A stretch of 64,000 bases of DNA from Yponomeuta sedellus (Eukaryota; Arthropoda; Insecta; Lepidoptera; Yponomeutidae), in NCBI GenBank assembly GCA_934045075.1, contig OW203724.1, positions 1,666,501 through 1,730,500 on the forward strand. Reading direction: 5' to 3'. Of this stretch, positions 17,610 to 29,009 are shown in pieces. Position numbers and translations under genes: made by a program. The notes under the pieces were generated by a model, which saw only the letters and a program-made list of their open reading frames with translations, was not told the DNA's origin and did no database searches. Each line of letters opens with the position of its first letter. Positions within the stretch are counted from its first letter, which is position 1.

Positions 17610-19680
17610 TTTTTGACCTTTTAGTGACTCAGTAAAACGATAAAATTTAAAGGTCCATCCTGTTCTGCTTACATGCTTTAAATCGTTATATTATTTTATT
17701 TCCTAAATGAATTTTAGTTTATTGCTTTATTTTCTTTTGTTCGAAAATGGACATGTCTCGGCAAATCATAAATATTTTTACTGATGTACTTGTTTGATAA
17801 AGTCATAGGTACCACCTGCCTGCATTAAAAATTTATGTCGTATGATATTTTTTAGCTAGTATAATGAATATGGTCTAATGGTGTTAAACTATCTAGAATA
17901 TTTGCAAAGGAAACGACAGATTTTTTTCTTTATCATCCTTACATAAATTGTCTGTTTTTTATGTAGCCTAAAAACGCTCCACTGCACCTAGTTATTTAAT
18001 GTTAACGATTGTAGGTGGGGACTGGAATAGTCACAAATTATGTCCTCGACCTGAACGGCGCTCAGCTTTCGACATGTCCAGAGTAGAATTCTTCGTGCTT
18101 GCATTGCTGGGCCCAGTCTTCGGTCTCGCTAATTACTTAGAATAAGGACTTGTAAATGGGAACATAAATGGTCTGAGCTTTCAGCCGCGGCCTGTACAAA
18201 GGCGCGACAGGTTTACTCCTAACAGCAACTTTAAGTAACTGTCGCGGCCTTCAGCCGCGCTAATAGTCTCTCCATTTGGCATCAGCGTAAATAGAGCTCA
18301 GCATTTGGAATCGCCGTGGGAGTATTCCTCTAGCCCGCTTCACAGCCTTCGGCCGTGCCGCGACCTGTATTGAGCTCGGCCTTCAACCTCGTCGCGGCAA
18401 GTTTCCTCGCACCCGCATGATGGGGCTCGGCCTTCGGCCTGGCGTAGTTATTTAGAGTTGTAGCATCGGCGTGGAGACACACAAAATCTTGGTTTTCTGA
18501 ATGCCAAAATATTACCGGTATTAAAATGAAACTATAACAAATTCATCTTGAGGTGGCCCCTTAAAGCATTGAAAAATTTTACTGAATATTTAGGTGTAGA
18601 TAAGCAATCTTTGGTCTCACAAGTGAACAGGAAACCTAACACAAAATCATAATCTTATTTTCGGAGGAAACGAGATAAAATTCGTTAAGATGAATAGAGC
18701 TAGAATTTTTTAAAATTTCATAGGTCCTAACGATACGAGGTCACGAAGGATCCGTCTTCGGTTACCAGTGAGAGCGTTCAAATATTTTTTTATCATTTAT
18801 TGTTTCTTCTTTGAACCCAGCTTGTCTGACTATAACCGCACAGGGGAAAAGGAGTTACATGCTACACTTTATATATTTTGTTCAGTTACTTTTGGTCTAA
18901 GTGTCAGTAGGTTAATACCAGTGTTAAAAAATAATTATTTTTACCCCCTATGAGGTTGATATTTCTTAAATTAATGAGATAAACGAATGGCGTAGAAAGA
19001 AATAAACACTTTATAGGCATTATTTCTTTCAGCACATAATACCGTTTCTATAGACGGTTTGTTTACATGGACAGGACAGGACAGGGTTTCAGCAGACAAG
19101 AAGAGAAACGTTGTTTTAGCACGACAGCACGTACTTAGGGATCTATTTATTGTAGCAATATGAAACTAAGGATTACAGCAACTGTACTACTCGCACCACA
19201 GCGCAAAGCGAGGTATATTACCTACGTCACTAGTCGTGCCAATTATTAGTGGTCAGTCAGTATTGGTCGAGGTGATTCGCAAACGCTCAAATACTATCCA
19301 ATTTTATTTAATATTATTTAGGGCCTTCGGACAAAACCATACCGCAATTTAGAACACAAACAGCGCCATCTGTGGTTGGGTAGAGGAACTAATGCTACAG
19401 TACTTTAATTACTTATAAGTGAATATTATTTGTGTTGCGTTTGTTCTCTATTAATGCTGATTTTATGTAATCAACGACACCCGCAAAATTCTCTTTTAAA
19501 TACTTTGCACGTGTTAGGCGTAGTTAAACAAAATTATATTTTCTAATTAAATGAATGTCTAGAAGGATCACACCACTTTATAGGAATTATTTCTTTCCGC
19601 ATTTGTACCGATTCTATAAATGGTTTGTTTACATGTAGACCAAAGCCGAAATTATGTATACACATGTATTAGAATAAATA
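17610..19680. other. Repeat-derived DNA without a recognisable gene
   Basis: Part of the insertion in the truncated transposon. At 18040-18450 it has several GC-rich words such as GGCCTTCAGCCGCG and CTCGGCCTTCGGCCTGG, spaced 50-100 bases apart in AT-rich surroundings. From about 19367 it contains an older, diverged copy of the unit tandemly repeated at 19681-20616 (cagcgccatctgtgg...). No coding potential seen. Confidence 0.5.
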
Positions 19681-20616
19681 AAATATAGCAGCGCCATCAA
19701 GTGGCTAAAAGTGGTACTTTAATTGCTTAGAAGTAAATGTTATTTTATGTTCCGTTGGTTCTCTAATAATGCTGATTTTATGTAACCTACGTCATCCGCA
19801 AAATTCTGTTTTAAATATTTCACACCTGTTAGGGGTAGTTCAATAAAATTATTAGTATTCGAATTCAATAAACTAAATATAACAGCGCCATCTAGTGGCT
19901 CCTAGCTGTACTTTAATGCAGCTTCTTAACGAATTTTATTTTTCGTCACGGTTCTGATCGCATAATTATGATTTTATATAGCCTATGACACCCGCGCAAG
20001 GATGCCGAATCGAATGACACCTTGTTTAACAAAATCTGACCATTGGTTAAGGAGTTATGAGGGAACATAGAATCGGACATACTTACATACATACATACAT
20101 ACGAACTAAACACATTACCCTCCTTTTGGGCTTCGCTGCAGTCGGGTAAATATAGCAGCGCCATCAAGTGGCTAAAAGTAGTACTTTAATTGCTTAGAAG
20201 TAAATGTTATTTTATGTTCCGTTGGTTCTCTATTATTAATACTGATTTTATGTAACCTACGTCATCCGAAAAATTCTGTTTTAAATATTTCACACCTGTT
20301 AGGGGTAGTTCAATAAAATTAGTATTTGAATTCAATAAACTAAATATAACAGCGCCATCTAGTAGCTCCTAGCTGTACTTTAACGAAGCTTCTTAACGAA
20401 TATTATTTTTCGTCACGGTTCTGATCGCATAATTATGATTTTATATAGCCTATGACACCCGCGCAAGGATGCCGAATCGAATGACACCTTGTTTAACAAA
20501 ATCTGACCATTGGTTAAGGAGTTATGAGGGAACATAGAATCGGACATACATACATACATACATACATACGAACTAAACACATTACCCTCCTTTTGGGCTT
20601 CGCTGCAGTCGGGTAA
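19681..20616. repeat. Tandem duplication of a 467-bp unit
   Basis: Copy 1 is 19681-20147 and copy 2 is 20148-20616, nearly identical. Each unit begins 'aaatatagcagcgccatcaa', has an internal half-repeat (cagcgccatctagt) and ends with CATACATACATACATACG, then ACACATTACCCTCCTTTTGGGCTTCGCTGCAGTCGGGT written here as two parts: ACACATTACCCTCC and GCTGCAGTCGGGT. The end is complementary to the ACCCGACTGCAG at the left of the insertion. Confidence 0.8.
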
Positions 20617-21458
20617 AAAGGCGGAAGATGGCACTTATGTGATGCAGCAATACCAGAAAAAATGTGCTTCACTTCCTGGTTAGACTCTCGCGTATAAATG
20701 AAATTATATAATACCATCATCAATTAGTATTACTTATGTTATGAAACATGGCGTACAGATAGACAAAGTATTTTTTTTTATTATTTCTAACGCCGACGAA
20801 GCAGTGGGTTAAAGCTAATTTTAATAAGAGATATTATTTTAAAATATTATAAAATCTACCACATTATTTTATTTGTATATGTATCCATCCTATTAGTATT
20901 ATTTCTTCATTGCACAAAAGATAATGTAAAAAAGATGCATTTTCTACCAGTCAACCCGCAGGCAAAAAAGAAATCGCCAAAAATACTTCTGAGTATCAGT
21001 ATTCGTATTCAGCCGTTAATGTGTTAAACTGTTTGTATAATTTGTCGATAGGTTCTCCCTATCGACAAACTAGAACTCGCATTGTCCCATCCCAAACTGA
21101 GAATGTACTTGTTTTTCAATTTTGAACTTTATGTCTTACTAGGTAAAAGTTCTTTTCGGTCCGACGCGGCGGTAGTTTCATCTAGTGTAGAGTAGCGTTA
21201 CTACAAAATGCCAACCCTTATTTCATCATTGTCATTTGACTTTGATCATTCTTAACATTCTGAAAATGTGCATATTTTACTCGAAACTTTTATGATGTAC
21301 ACCTTTTCGGCATTGACTTTATTTACCAATGGCAGCTTGGCATTCTTAGTATGCGTTTGGTTTATGTGTATCAGTCTGGTTACACTGGTTTTCGTACTAA
21401 TGTGTCATGTCACTACTTCTACTCTTTTTTTATGTTCTGTGGTCTAGCACTGTGTACT

Positions 21459-21625
21459 AAGAAAAAAAAAGAAGACGATGGAGTAGAGAGTGGTTGAAAT
21501 TAAGAGATAAATATACACACGAAAATTTGGTACGGGAAATATTGCGCACAGAACCTGAAGACTATACAAACTTCCTGCGCATGGACCATAAAATTTTCGA
21601 AGAATTACTAAAAAACTCCGTTCTC
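21459..21625 (+). pseudogene. PIF/Harbinger transposase fragment (N-terminus)
   Basis: The open frame reads RRRWSREWLKLRDKYTHENL and then EPEDYTNFLRMDHKIFEELL. This matches the start of HARBI1-like transposases, where W..R....G....L and 'NFLRM....F..LL' are conserved. After about residue 55 the sequence departs from the family, so the DDE core is missing. Confidence 0.65.
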
Positions 21626-22837
21626 GCATTGAAAAATTGGACACAGTTATGCGCAAATCTACTTATACCCAGCCTAGCGCAAGTAGGAACTTTGAAATTT
21701 TTGGTCGCATTTAGCCCCGTTTTAATGGCGGACACTTGTGTGTGCACTTGTGGCGGACATATTTTTGTCTCACTCTTTAATACTACTTACTCTTTCTTTG
21801 CTGTCAACGTCAAACTGAAAACAACAAATATGGCGGAACGCGGCACATATTAGAAAGTTTTCTAGTTATTTTATGTGTTTTAAGTTTTTTCAATATCTAG
21901 CTGTGTGTATCTTGTTGTACAGTGTTTGGTGATTTTCTTTTAATAATGGCACTGATCGGATGGTGTCGAACTTGTGCCATTTGTAAAATAAGATGCAGCC
22001 GGTCAAAGGGTACCAAAAGAAAGTTTATGAGTAAATTTCCTAGGGATGAAGACCAGTAAGTATTTCTGGCTACAGTTTTTGTCATCTTGCACAAGAGCAA
22101 GATCATAAATTATGTTACATAACGTAATTAATACCTATATTATGAGAAAAATATTGAGTTGTTTCAATGTCATAGTGATGTGCCATACACATGTTCAATA
22201 TCGATAAAAAATATCTGATGAGTACCTTGGTCAGAATTACTACTCAGTGTACGACGGGTGAATTGCTATAAGCCATAACAATGTTTCAACGATGCACAAT
22301 TAGTGGCTGCATTGAATGTGTTTTTTTTTTAGATGCAGACAATGGGTGAAAATTGTGGAAGATCTTGCGTATATCCCCATTTAAAAACTCCACCAGCATA
22401 AATATGTATGTGGAGATCATTTCAGGCCGAAAGATTTTAACAAAAAAGGAAGCCAATTAAAGAAATGGAGAGTTGTGTTATAAATTTATAATGTATCACT
22501 ACATTCCATGAACAATTTATTATTTAATAAAAAACAAAATACGCCCTGCTTTACGTCGAACATTTGAATGTATTTTGCTCCGTCATTTAGAACGCAATAT
22601 TATTATTACGTCTTTATACATAAATGACATTACTTAGATAAACATTTTTTTACAGGGCTGTACTTTCTCTACTTATAAATGCGCCTCCTGTTCCTGATTA
22701 CTTACTAGCTGAGTTTCCTTACCACGTAGCCACGTCGCATCACTTGAAACTGGTTAGTGATTGGAATTTCTAAAATGTTTTTTTTGTACTAATTTTAACT
22801 TAAAATCTTTTTTTATAAAAATGTATTTATACAATTT

Positions 22838-22995
22838 TTATTTTTAATGCACTAACCCGTGCTAAGGACAATTTTAAAAACTTATTTAGAGGCTAAAAAC
22901 TTCACCTATGCCGGGATTCGAACCCGCGACCTCTGGCTATCCGTGCCAGCGCTCTATCCAACTGAGCCAATGGGCGACTAACCGGCATCTATTCT
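22838..22995 (-). repeat. tRNA-derived SINE
   Basis: The minus strand has A box TGGCTCAGTTGG and B box GGTTCGAATCC, and can be folded as a tRNA with GGCACGGATAGCC as anticodon arm. Base 33 of that arm would be C, not the invariant T, so it is not a working tRNA gene. The copy at 47780-47945 shares the flanks 'ttaatgcactaacccgtgct' and 'tttttagcctctaaata'. Confidence 0.75.
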
Positions 22996-23069
22996 CTGTA
23001 TTACGTACAGGCAGCGACATCTGGCTGAAGTAGATTGCATCACTTACAGCCCCGACTACCTACTTTGCA

Positions 23070-23376
23070 GAGTGCTTAGTGCGAGTTTTTTAACTACTCG
23101 ATCGCGTTAACGTTAACTCGTATTTCTATGGCATCGAGGAAGCGCGACCTAGCGACGAGTATGGAAATTAAAATTGCTGAGTGCGAGTTGTAATGGTTTA
23201 CGTTGAGAAATGAACACTTTTACCAGCCAAAACACGAATAAACGCGAGTGCGAGTTGTACTGTGACAGCGTTTTACCAGTTCGAACGGTTAACTTACTCA
23301 TACTCACTACTCAAATCTCGATTAACGCGGTAGTAAAGTAATTCGATTGGATCTGTCAAACTCGCACTAAGCACTC
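23070..23376. repeat. MITE with 19-bp terminal inverted repeats
   Basis: The ends are GAGTGCTTAGTGCGAGTTT and its exact complement. It is 307 bp long with several internal 'gtgcgagtt' and 'actcgtat' words, and no open frame. Confidence 0.7.
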
Positions 23377-23980
23377 AGGTTTTACATCGGAATGATATCG
23401 CTGTACCCACATGATTATACTATTTTTATTTTTAATGCACTAACCCGTGCTAAGGATAGTATAATCATTTATTAATCATAGTATTTGATAGTTACCTATT
23501 GACTATGTAACTGTATTATGAAGTTATGTGGTAAACAGGAACAAACTATATAATTTTCTTTGGACTATTCTTGCAATTGTTTATTTTCAGATTCAGCTAT
23601 ACAAAAACCTATTAGTTGTCGAGCTTCACAAAAGAACTCTGGTACGTAGACTTTTTATGTATCGCTGAAGTTTTTTGTAACTAGTGTTTGTTTACTTTGA
23701 TAAATTACAAAGTGTTATCATTTTCAGCACCTTGTACAGCAGCCAAAATATCAGCAGTTGCTATTGGTCCAGCAGGATTTGACGACAATTATTGTGGCCT
23801 GGAATCTCAGTATATCAGAACTATCCCGGTAAGTAGCATAGTTTACAAACATATTAATAATCAATGACGAATCAACTTTTTTTTACGATTTCAGCACCTG
23901 AATCCAAACCACCGATTGATGAAGTTCGTTCAGACACCTCTAAAGAAAACCCAAATAGCTGCTGAAATAAATTCAATAGA

Positions 23981-25440
23981 CCTTGACCACAATTATTGTG
24001 ATTTGATAATAAATAATAAAATACTAATTTCATTTGTCGTTTTATTGAAAACATTGATTTGTATTAATTTTATTAGGCTGACTGCGAAGCCCCTGGATGA
24101 TAATTTATCGATATCGATAAATGTAGTAATGTAAGTGGACGTCCCTATTGCACAGACAAGTTATTATGTTGGTAGCACTTATTTTTGTCATTGCATTTTT
24201 GCTCTATTGGTTGGTATTGCTAACGGGGCTAAACTCATTCCAAAAGCATATAGGGAGGTCCCGTCTCTTGTTTATATACTCTTTGCTTATACCAGCTTCT
24301 CAATGTCTATACGTCATCTCAAAATCTATACGTCACGATAAGCAGATATGAAATGCAACGTAAATTCTTTGTCCGTAATATTGCCACTTAGCAAATCGTC
24401 AGGCGCAGGGTCCTCCATGATGCCACCACACTAGTGAGATCTTTTATGACAAAAACCGTCGTTCACGTTCAAACTGTTTGTCAAACACGACATCAATCCA
24501 GATTTTCATCAAACGCGTCAAACTCATAGACTGTTTGACAAACGCATCAAACGCAGCTGCACACTATCAAATAATTTGACAAACGCGTAAAATTTGACAA
24601 ACAATTTGATCGTTTACAGGGCGCTTAAGTTGCTAAGCCGTAAAAGAGTGTGGACTTTATATTAATAAATATTTTTCAACTTATGCAGCCCTGTCTTTTT
24701 ATTGTCTCCCAGATGGTGTGAAAAGTAGAGTATTCACATTTGGAATAAAACATGTCTTAGTCTCGGGCGGTATGAACCCCTGGCTTCACTCAGGACTCTA
24801 CATAACTCCCTCGCTTCGCTCAGGAGTTAAAATTTAACTCCCTCGCTGCGCTCGGGAGTTAACTCGGAGTCCTTCGCTCCGCTCAGGGTTCAATATACCG
24901 CCCATGACGTAATACATGGTTTTATTCCCTTAATGCATAATCTACTATTTCATCCCACCATCTCGGAAAGAGTTTTTTTAATCTTCAATCAATATCTGAG
25001 TGGAAAAGCCGTTTTTATTCTAGGATAAAGTAAATTGAATTTAGAACATCGTGTGCACTAAGTTTGTGAATTAAAAAAATATTACACTCAATTTAAATAA
25101 CTGTAGTAACGTTTCTTAAGTATTATTTTGTTATAATTTAAAGATTATTCTGTCATAATGTAGTAATTAATACCTAAACTGAAATAAAAGTGTACCTATC
25201 TTGTGATTGTAAACGTTTTTTTTTGCATTTAGTCATTTCCTCGCTGAGGTGGAATGAAAAGTTACGTGTTGCACTCGAGTGCAAAGATTTTTGACCTCGT
25301 GCTCTTTTGATTCCTTCGCTTGCTCGGTCATCAAAATTGAACACGCAGTTAAAAAGCAACTTTGCACTCTTGTATAACAAATAACTATTATTTGCTCTTT
25401 AGTGCTGACAATGACAAAATATAGGTGAGGCGGGGAACCG
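23981..25440. repeat. Degenerate repeats, including a palindromic element at 24745-24935
   Basis: 24745-24935 has complementary ends (gggcggtatgaaccc / gggttcaatataccgcccat) and internal CCTCGCTTCGCTCAGGAGTT-type repeats. 24440-24640 has repeated 'ttgacaaacgcg' words. 25255-25375 is bounded by 'ttgcactcgagtgcaaa' and 'ctttgcactctt'. No gene recognised. Confidence 0.5.
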
Positions 25441-25454
25441 TACTACATAACAAT

Positions 25455-25673
25455 TAATTGTCGTCGTCCCTACGTCGATTGGGTGGACCAAGACGTTATA
25501 AAAAGAAAAGGTGGTGGGTGCGAAACTACTTGGCACAAAGAGAAAGCAGAGTGAATATTTTACGTGATCTTCGAATGTTTGATGGATCATTTGTAAATTT
25601 CACACGTATGACATCAAGTGATTTTGAAGTGTTATTAGAAATGATCGGGCCTGCCATAGCTAAACAAGTTTAG
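25455..25673 (+). pseudogene. Second PIF/Harbinger transposase fragment
   Basis: The frame encodes YKKKRWWVRNYLAQR, ILRDLRMFDGSFVNFTRM and DFEVLLEMIGPAIAKQ, the N-terminal signature of HARBI1-like transposases. It ends at TAG and the downstream sequence does not continue the family, so it is truncated. It differs from the fragment at 21459 and belongs to another subfamily. Confidence 0.7.
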
Positions 25674-25769
25674 CACTGCTTCATTGCTCCACTCTACGGG
25701 CATGTTGAAAAACAAATCGCAGACGCGTCTACACGCGGGGACACCGTGGTTATTTATATACTCTTTGGG

Positions 25770-25837
25770 GACACCTGTCGCCCGACTGATGTCGCATGAT
25801 GTCGCAGGATCGCGACATCAGTCGGGCGACAGGTGTC
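25770..25837. repeat. Palindrome with 26-bp perfect arms
   Basis: Arms GACACCTGTCGCCCGACTGA... and complement, 16-base spacer. It contains GTCGGGCGACAGG, reminiscent of the ends of nearby elements. Confidence 0.75.
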
Positions 25838-25953
25838 GCCTAGTGAATACATGGCTTAAAACATCCGTGCTGCCTGGTTTGGTTAGTGTTAGTACGACGC
25901 GAGTCGCGCCACTTAACGTCAAAAGTCGCGACTTTCCAGTAGGTAAATTGTCA

Positions 25954-26018
25954 AATTCTGACATTTCATCGCCACATAACGCGTGACTCGCGTTATGTGG
26001 CGATGAAATGTCAGAATT
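25954..26018. repeat. Palindrome with 30-bp perfect arms
   Basis: Arms AATTCTGACATTTCATCGCC... and complement around a 5-base spacer (tgact). Flanking words (gtcaaaagtcgcgactttccagt) resemble those around the palindrome at 33441-33544, so the two are probably one MITE family. Confidence 0.8.
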
Positions 26019-26149
26019 GACGCTAGCTAAGACGTAAAATAGAAACGAAAATACACATTGTTGTGGTAGGTAAGTATAGTTCAGAGGCTGAGCGCAGCAC
26101 GTAGTGGTTATATAGGTACTATTTGCGCAGCACGGCAGCACGCTTAGAA

Positions 26150-27915
26150 TAAGGACTAAAGCATAGAAGGAGCGTTACAAAACGAACACCTGACACATGT
26201 CTGTCTCGTTAGTTTGAAACGTCGCCAACCACGTGTTAGACAGAGAAAAATACAGTAGTGTGATGTTTTATTATTCATAACGTACCACCCTCAATTGTCA
26301 AGTTGGTTACCTTTGGTTACCATTATGCTACCGAATTAGAGATGTTTAGAAAATCACAGCTTGTATACCTTGATTTTTTATTAGGTGGACTAAACTGACA
26401 GTTGGTGGGTTGCCACGTAATGGAAAATAAAAAATAGTGTTGTACTCAGAGTGATCGAATAATAAACATTTTCATTCAAGTATTCGTTCATTCAATTGCA
26501 GACTGGTGAATGTAATGAATGTAACTCGCTCCAACTATAAACTCTAAAATTAAATAATACTTAAGTTGGGGGATTTAGTGATAAAATTACAGACATTCCA
26601 TGTTCATTCCTTTCTGTTTTGGAATAGGAAAAAATAAAATAAAAATCAGATTTAAAATTTTAATCATCATTTAGGTATTTCCGAACTATCATTTTCTGAA
26701 TCAGAATTCGTGATAGATAGATAAGCGTGCAACCGATCGACTACGAAAATGGCAGACGATTGTAGCGCATTACATGAACTTTGACATATCAGTGCTACCA
26801 ACTATGCGATAATGTAGAGGTTTGTTTGTTACGCTTTATTGCACAAAAATTAAGAAACATTAAAATAACTTAAATAACAGGTAAGTGTTGATGTACAAAG
26901 GCGGACTTATTACAAAAGAAATTTCTTCCAGTCAGCCTAAGAAAGATTATGACCAAAAAACAGAGAGCGGGAGATGGCAAATATAGCTAAACAAGAAAAA
27001 TTAAATCTAAAATCACCTATTTCAAGTTAATAGTTACCTATTAATAAAATTGTTACTATAGCTATCAATAGATACTTACTAATATACACACATTGTACAT
27101 AATTATAACTACTTAAATAGTATATAAAATACATACTCTTAATTATGGATATATCCATAATTAAGAGTTGCATCTTTTTTAAAGTATATTCCTAGAAATT
27201 AAAGAATATTTTGTAAAGTTTATGGGTTTTTAGATGTAGGTATGTTTGTTTAATTGGTAGGTATTTAATGATTACAATTAAGATAAATTATTTTCCCCAA
27301 ATAAAGGAAATGAAATTGAAGAGTGAATGATTGAACTAAATCGATCATTCAATCAACACATGAAGTCACATCACTACGATCTTGCTCTGACAACATTTTA
27401 AAAAAATAAGTGCATTTTCAGCTGTCAGTTTAGTCCACCTAATGAAAAATCAAGGTATAGGCTTGTAGTAGGCTGCCAAGTACCTTCGATTTGGCGGTGT
27501 GTTAGACAACACATGTTGGAGTGCGTCGTCTCCAAAAACCTTGTGTTTTTTGGATTGTTTTAAGACAATCTGAAGTGGATTTCAGTGGATATTCGTAGTA
27601 TGGAGTATACGTAATACATCGGAATGGCGTGTGTGATATTGGGATGTAAAACCCATTCGGGAGAAGAGAAAACAAAACCACCTTCATCAGCTTCCATCGG
27701 TAAGACTCAATTTTGTGTACTTTATAGTGGTTTTTTCCCTTGAATTTTAACTATGACCTACTGGAATTGCAACATACTTTAATATCATTTGAGAATAGTG
27801 TTTGAAAGTTAATAAATCATGAGTATAATCAATTTAATCACAGTAACAAGTTTGTAGTTTATTTTAGGCCGATAGGGATGGGCGTTTCCACTCCCTCAGT
27901 GAAAAAAAAGTTTTT
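26150..27915 (+). repeat. Left arm of a large broken palindrome with a THAP-like exon
   Basis: 26150-26376 and 27456-27640 are the reverse complement of 31064-31475. 27640-27915 is the reverse complement of 28725-29009. An exon-like piece near 27623-27697 starts ATGGCGTGTGTG, encodes MACVILGCKTHSGEEKT and ends at a GTAAGACT donor. The CxxxxC spacing suggests the start of a THAP finger. An unrelated element interrupts the arm at 26377-27457. Confidence 0.65.
26377..27457. mobile_element. Non-autonomous DNA transposon, about 1.08 kb
   Basis: The ends TACCTTGATTTTTTATTAGG... and its complement form inverted repeats of about 36 bp through GGACTAAACTGACAG. GCTTGTA flanks both sides and occurs once at the empty site in the inverted copy (near 31250). 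The interior is AT-rich with no open frame. Confidence 0.8.
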
Positions 27916-28110
27916 TTTTTATTTCTTATGTTTATTCCATTATATAATATAATATAAAAGCCTTTTATTTGTCCATTTAAAAGAGTATGTTTACATGTCA
28001 ATTGTTTACTAAAATAAAATAATTCAATAATATAGTTTTAATAAGTCATTAAAGTAGTTTTTATCGTATTTAGTTATTATTTATTGTTATTATCTAGTCA
28101 TGTTTTTTTT

Positions 28111-28518
28111 TTAAAGGACCCCGTCGCGGGTAAAGGCCTCCTCCAACCTATTCCATGCATCCCTGTCCATAGCCTTTTCCTTCCACCCCCCTGCCACCCT
28201 CTCGAGCTCATCTGCCCATTTTGTTTTTGGCCTGCCTCTTGCTCTAGTGCCTGGAGGGCCACGCCAGTTTGTAACAATATTTGCCCACTTATTATTGTGC
28301 ATCCGAACCACGTGACCTGCCCATTTCCATTTGAGTTTCTTTGCGAATGTTAGAGCATCGATAACTTTAGTTTTCATTCTTATTGTAGTATTTCTAATTT
28401 TTTGAGCTCTACTGATGTTTAACATGCTCCGTTTGATCGCTCGCTGGCACACATTGATCTTGTTTTCGATGTTTTTGTTGAATGTCCAGGTCTGACATGC
28501 ATAAGTTAAACAGGACAA
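28111..28518 (-). pseudogene. 3' end of an RTE/CR1-like LINE reverse transcriptase ORF
   Basis: The frame ends with KLKWKWAGHVVRM, RGRPKTKWADELERVAG and DRDAWNRLEEAFTRDG, the usual C-terminus after the reverse transcriptase core in these LINEs. The RT core itself is absent. It lies in the loop of the large palindrome. Confidence 0.8.
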
Positions 28519-28724
28519 GAGACATATGTCATGTATTTTTTTTTTTTTCGCGTCGGACCGAAAAGAACTTTTACCTAGTAAGACATAAAGTTCAAAATGG
28601 AAAAATATTAATCAATAATCATCAACAATCGAATTAGTAACTTCATAGAACGTTACTGAATCGAGCTTTCAAAAGTTAATTAACATATATAATGGAATAA
28701 ACACAAGAAATAAAAAAAAAAAAC

Positions 28725-29009
28725 TTCCTTACTAAGTATCGATAACTTTTTCACTGAGGGAGTGGAAACGCCCATCCCTATCGGCCTAAAATAAACAAGA
28801 AACTTGTTACTTTGATTAAATTGATTATACACATGATTTATTAACTTTGAAACACTATTCTCAAATTATATTAAAGCTATGTTGCAATTCCAGTAGGTCA
28901 TAGTTAAAATTCAAGGGAAAAAAAACACTATAAAGTACACAAATTAAGTCTTACCGATGGAAGCTGATGAAGGTGGTTTTGTTTTCTCTTCTCCCGAATG
29001 GGTTTTACA
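28725..29009 (-). repeat. Right arm of the large palindrome, inner part
   Basis: Reverse complement of 27640-27915 and of the THAP-like exon. It ends exactly at the insertion site of the 2.05-kb transposon. The outer part of the arm resumes at 31064. Confidence 0.75.

Larger units (their letters stand above)
16250..21441 (-). mobile_element. Truncated inverted partner of the 29010-31063 transposon, interrupted by 3.5 kb
   Basis: 16250-17156 and 20616-21441 together (about 1.73 kb) are the reverse complement of 29010-30745. The right end carries the same 27-bp terminal repeat (ending TATGTTCTGTG at 21441). The left end stops where the partner continues for another 319 bp, so that end and its terminal repeat are missing. 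The break at 17157-20615 is a later insertion: the uninterrupted partner reads straight across the site (ataactaaaaaaggcgg). Confidence 0.8.
21946..23980 (+). pseudogene. THAP-domain gene remnant, about six exons, one internal stop
   Basis: Exon 1 (21946-22055) starts ATGGCACTGATC and encodes CRTCAICKIRC and KFMSKFPRDEDQ, with donor GTAAGTA. Exon 2 (from about 22334, after TTTTTTTTAG) encodes CRQWVKIVEDLAYI and then KYVCGDHFRPKDF, which is the C...C...W...CxxHF signature of a THAP DNA-binding finger. A TAA lies between the two halves (about 22383). Later exon-like pieces with AG and GT borders sit at about 22659-22752, 23591-23641, 23729-23829 and 23895-23963. The last ends in TGA after KPPIDEVRSDTSKENPNSC. 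It could be a decayed host gene or transposon-derived. Confidence 0.5.
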
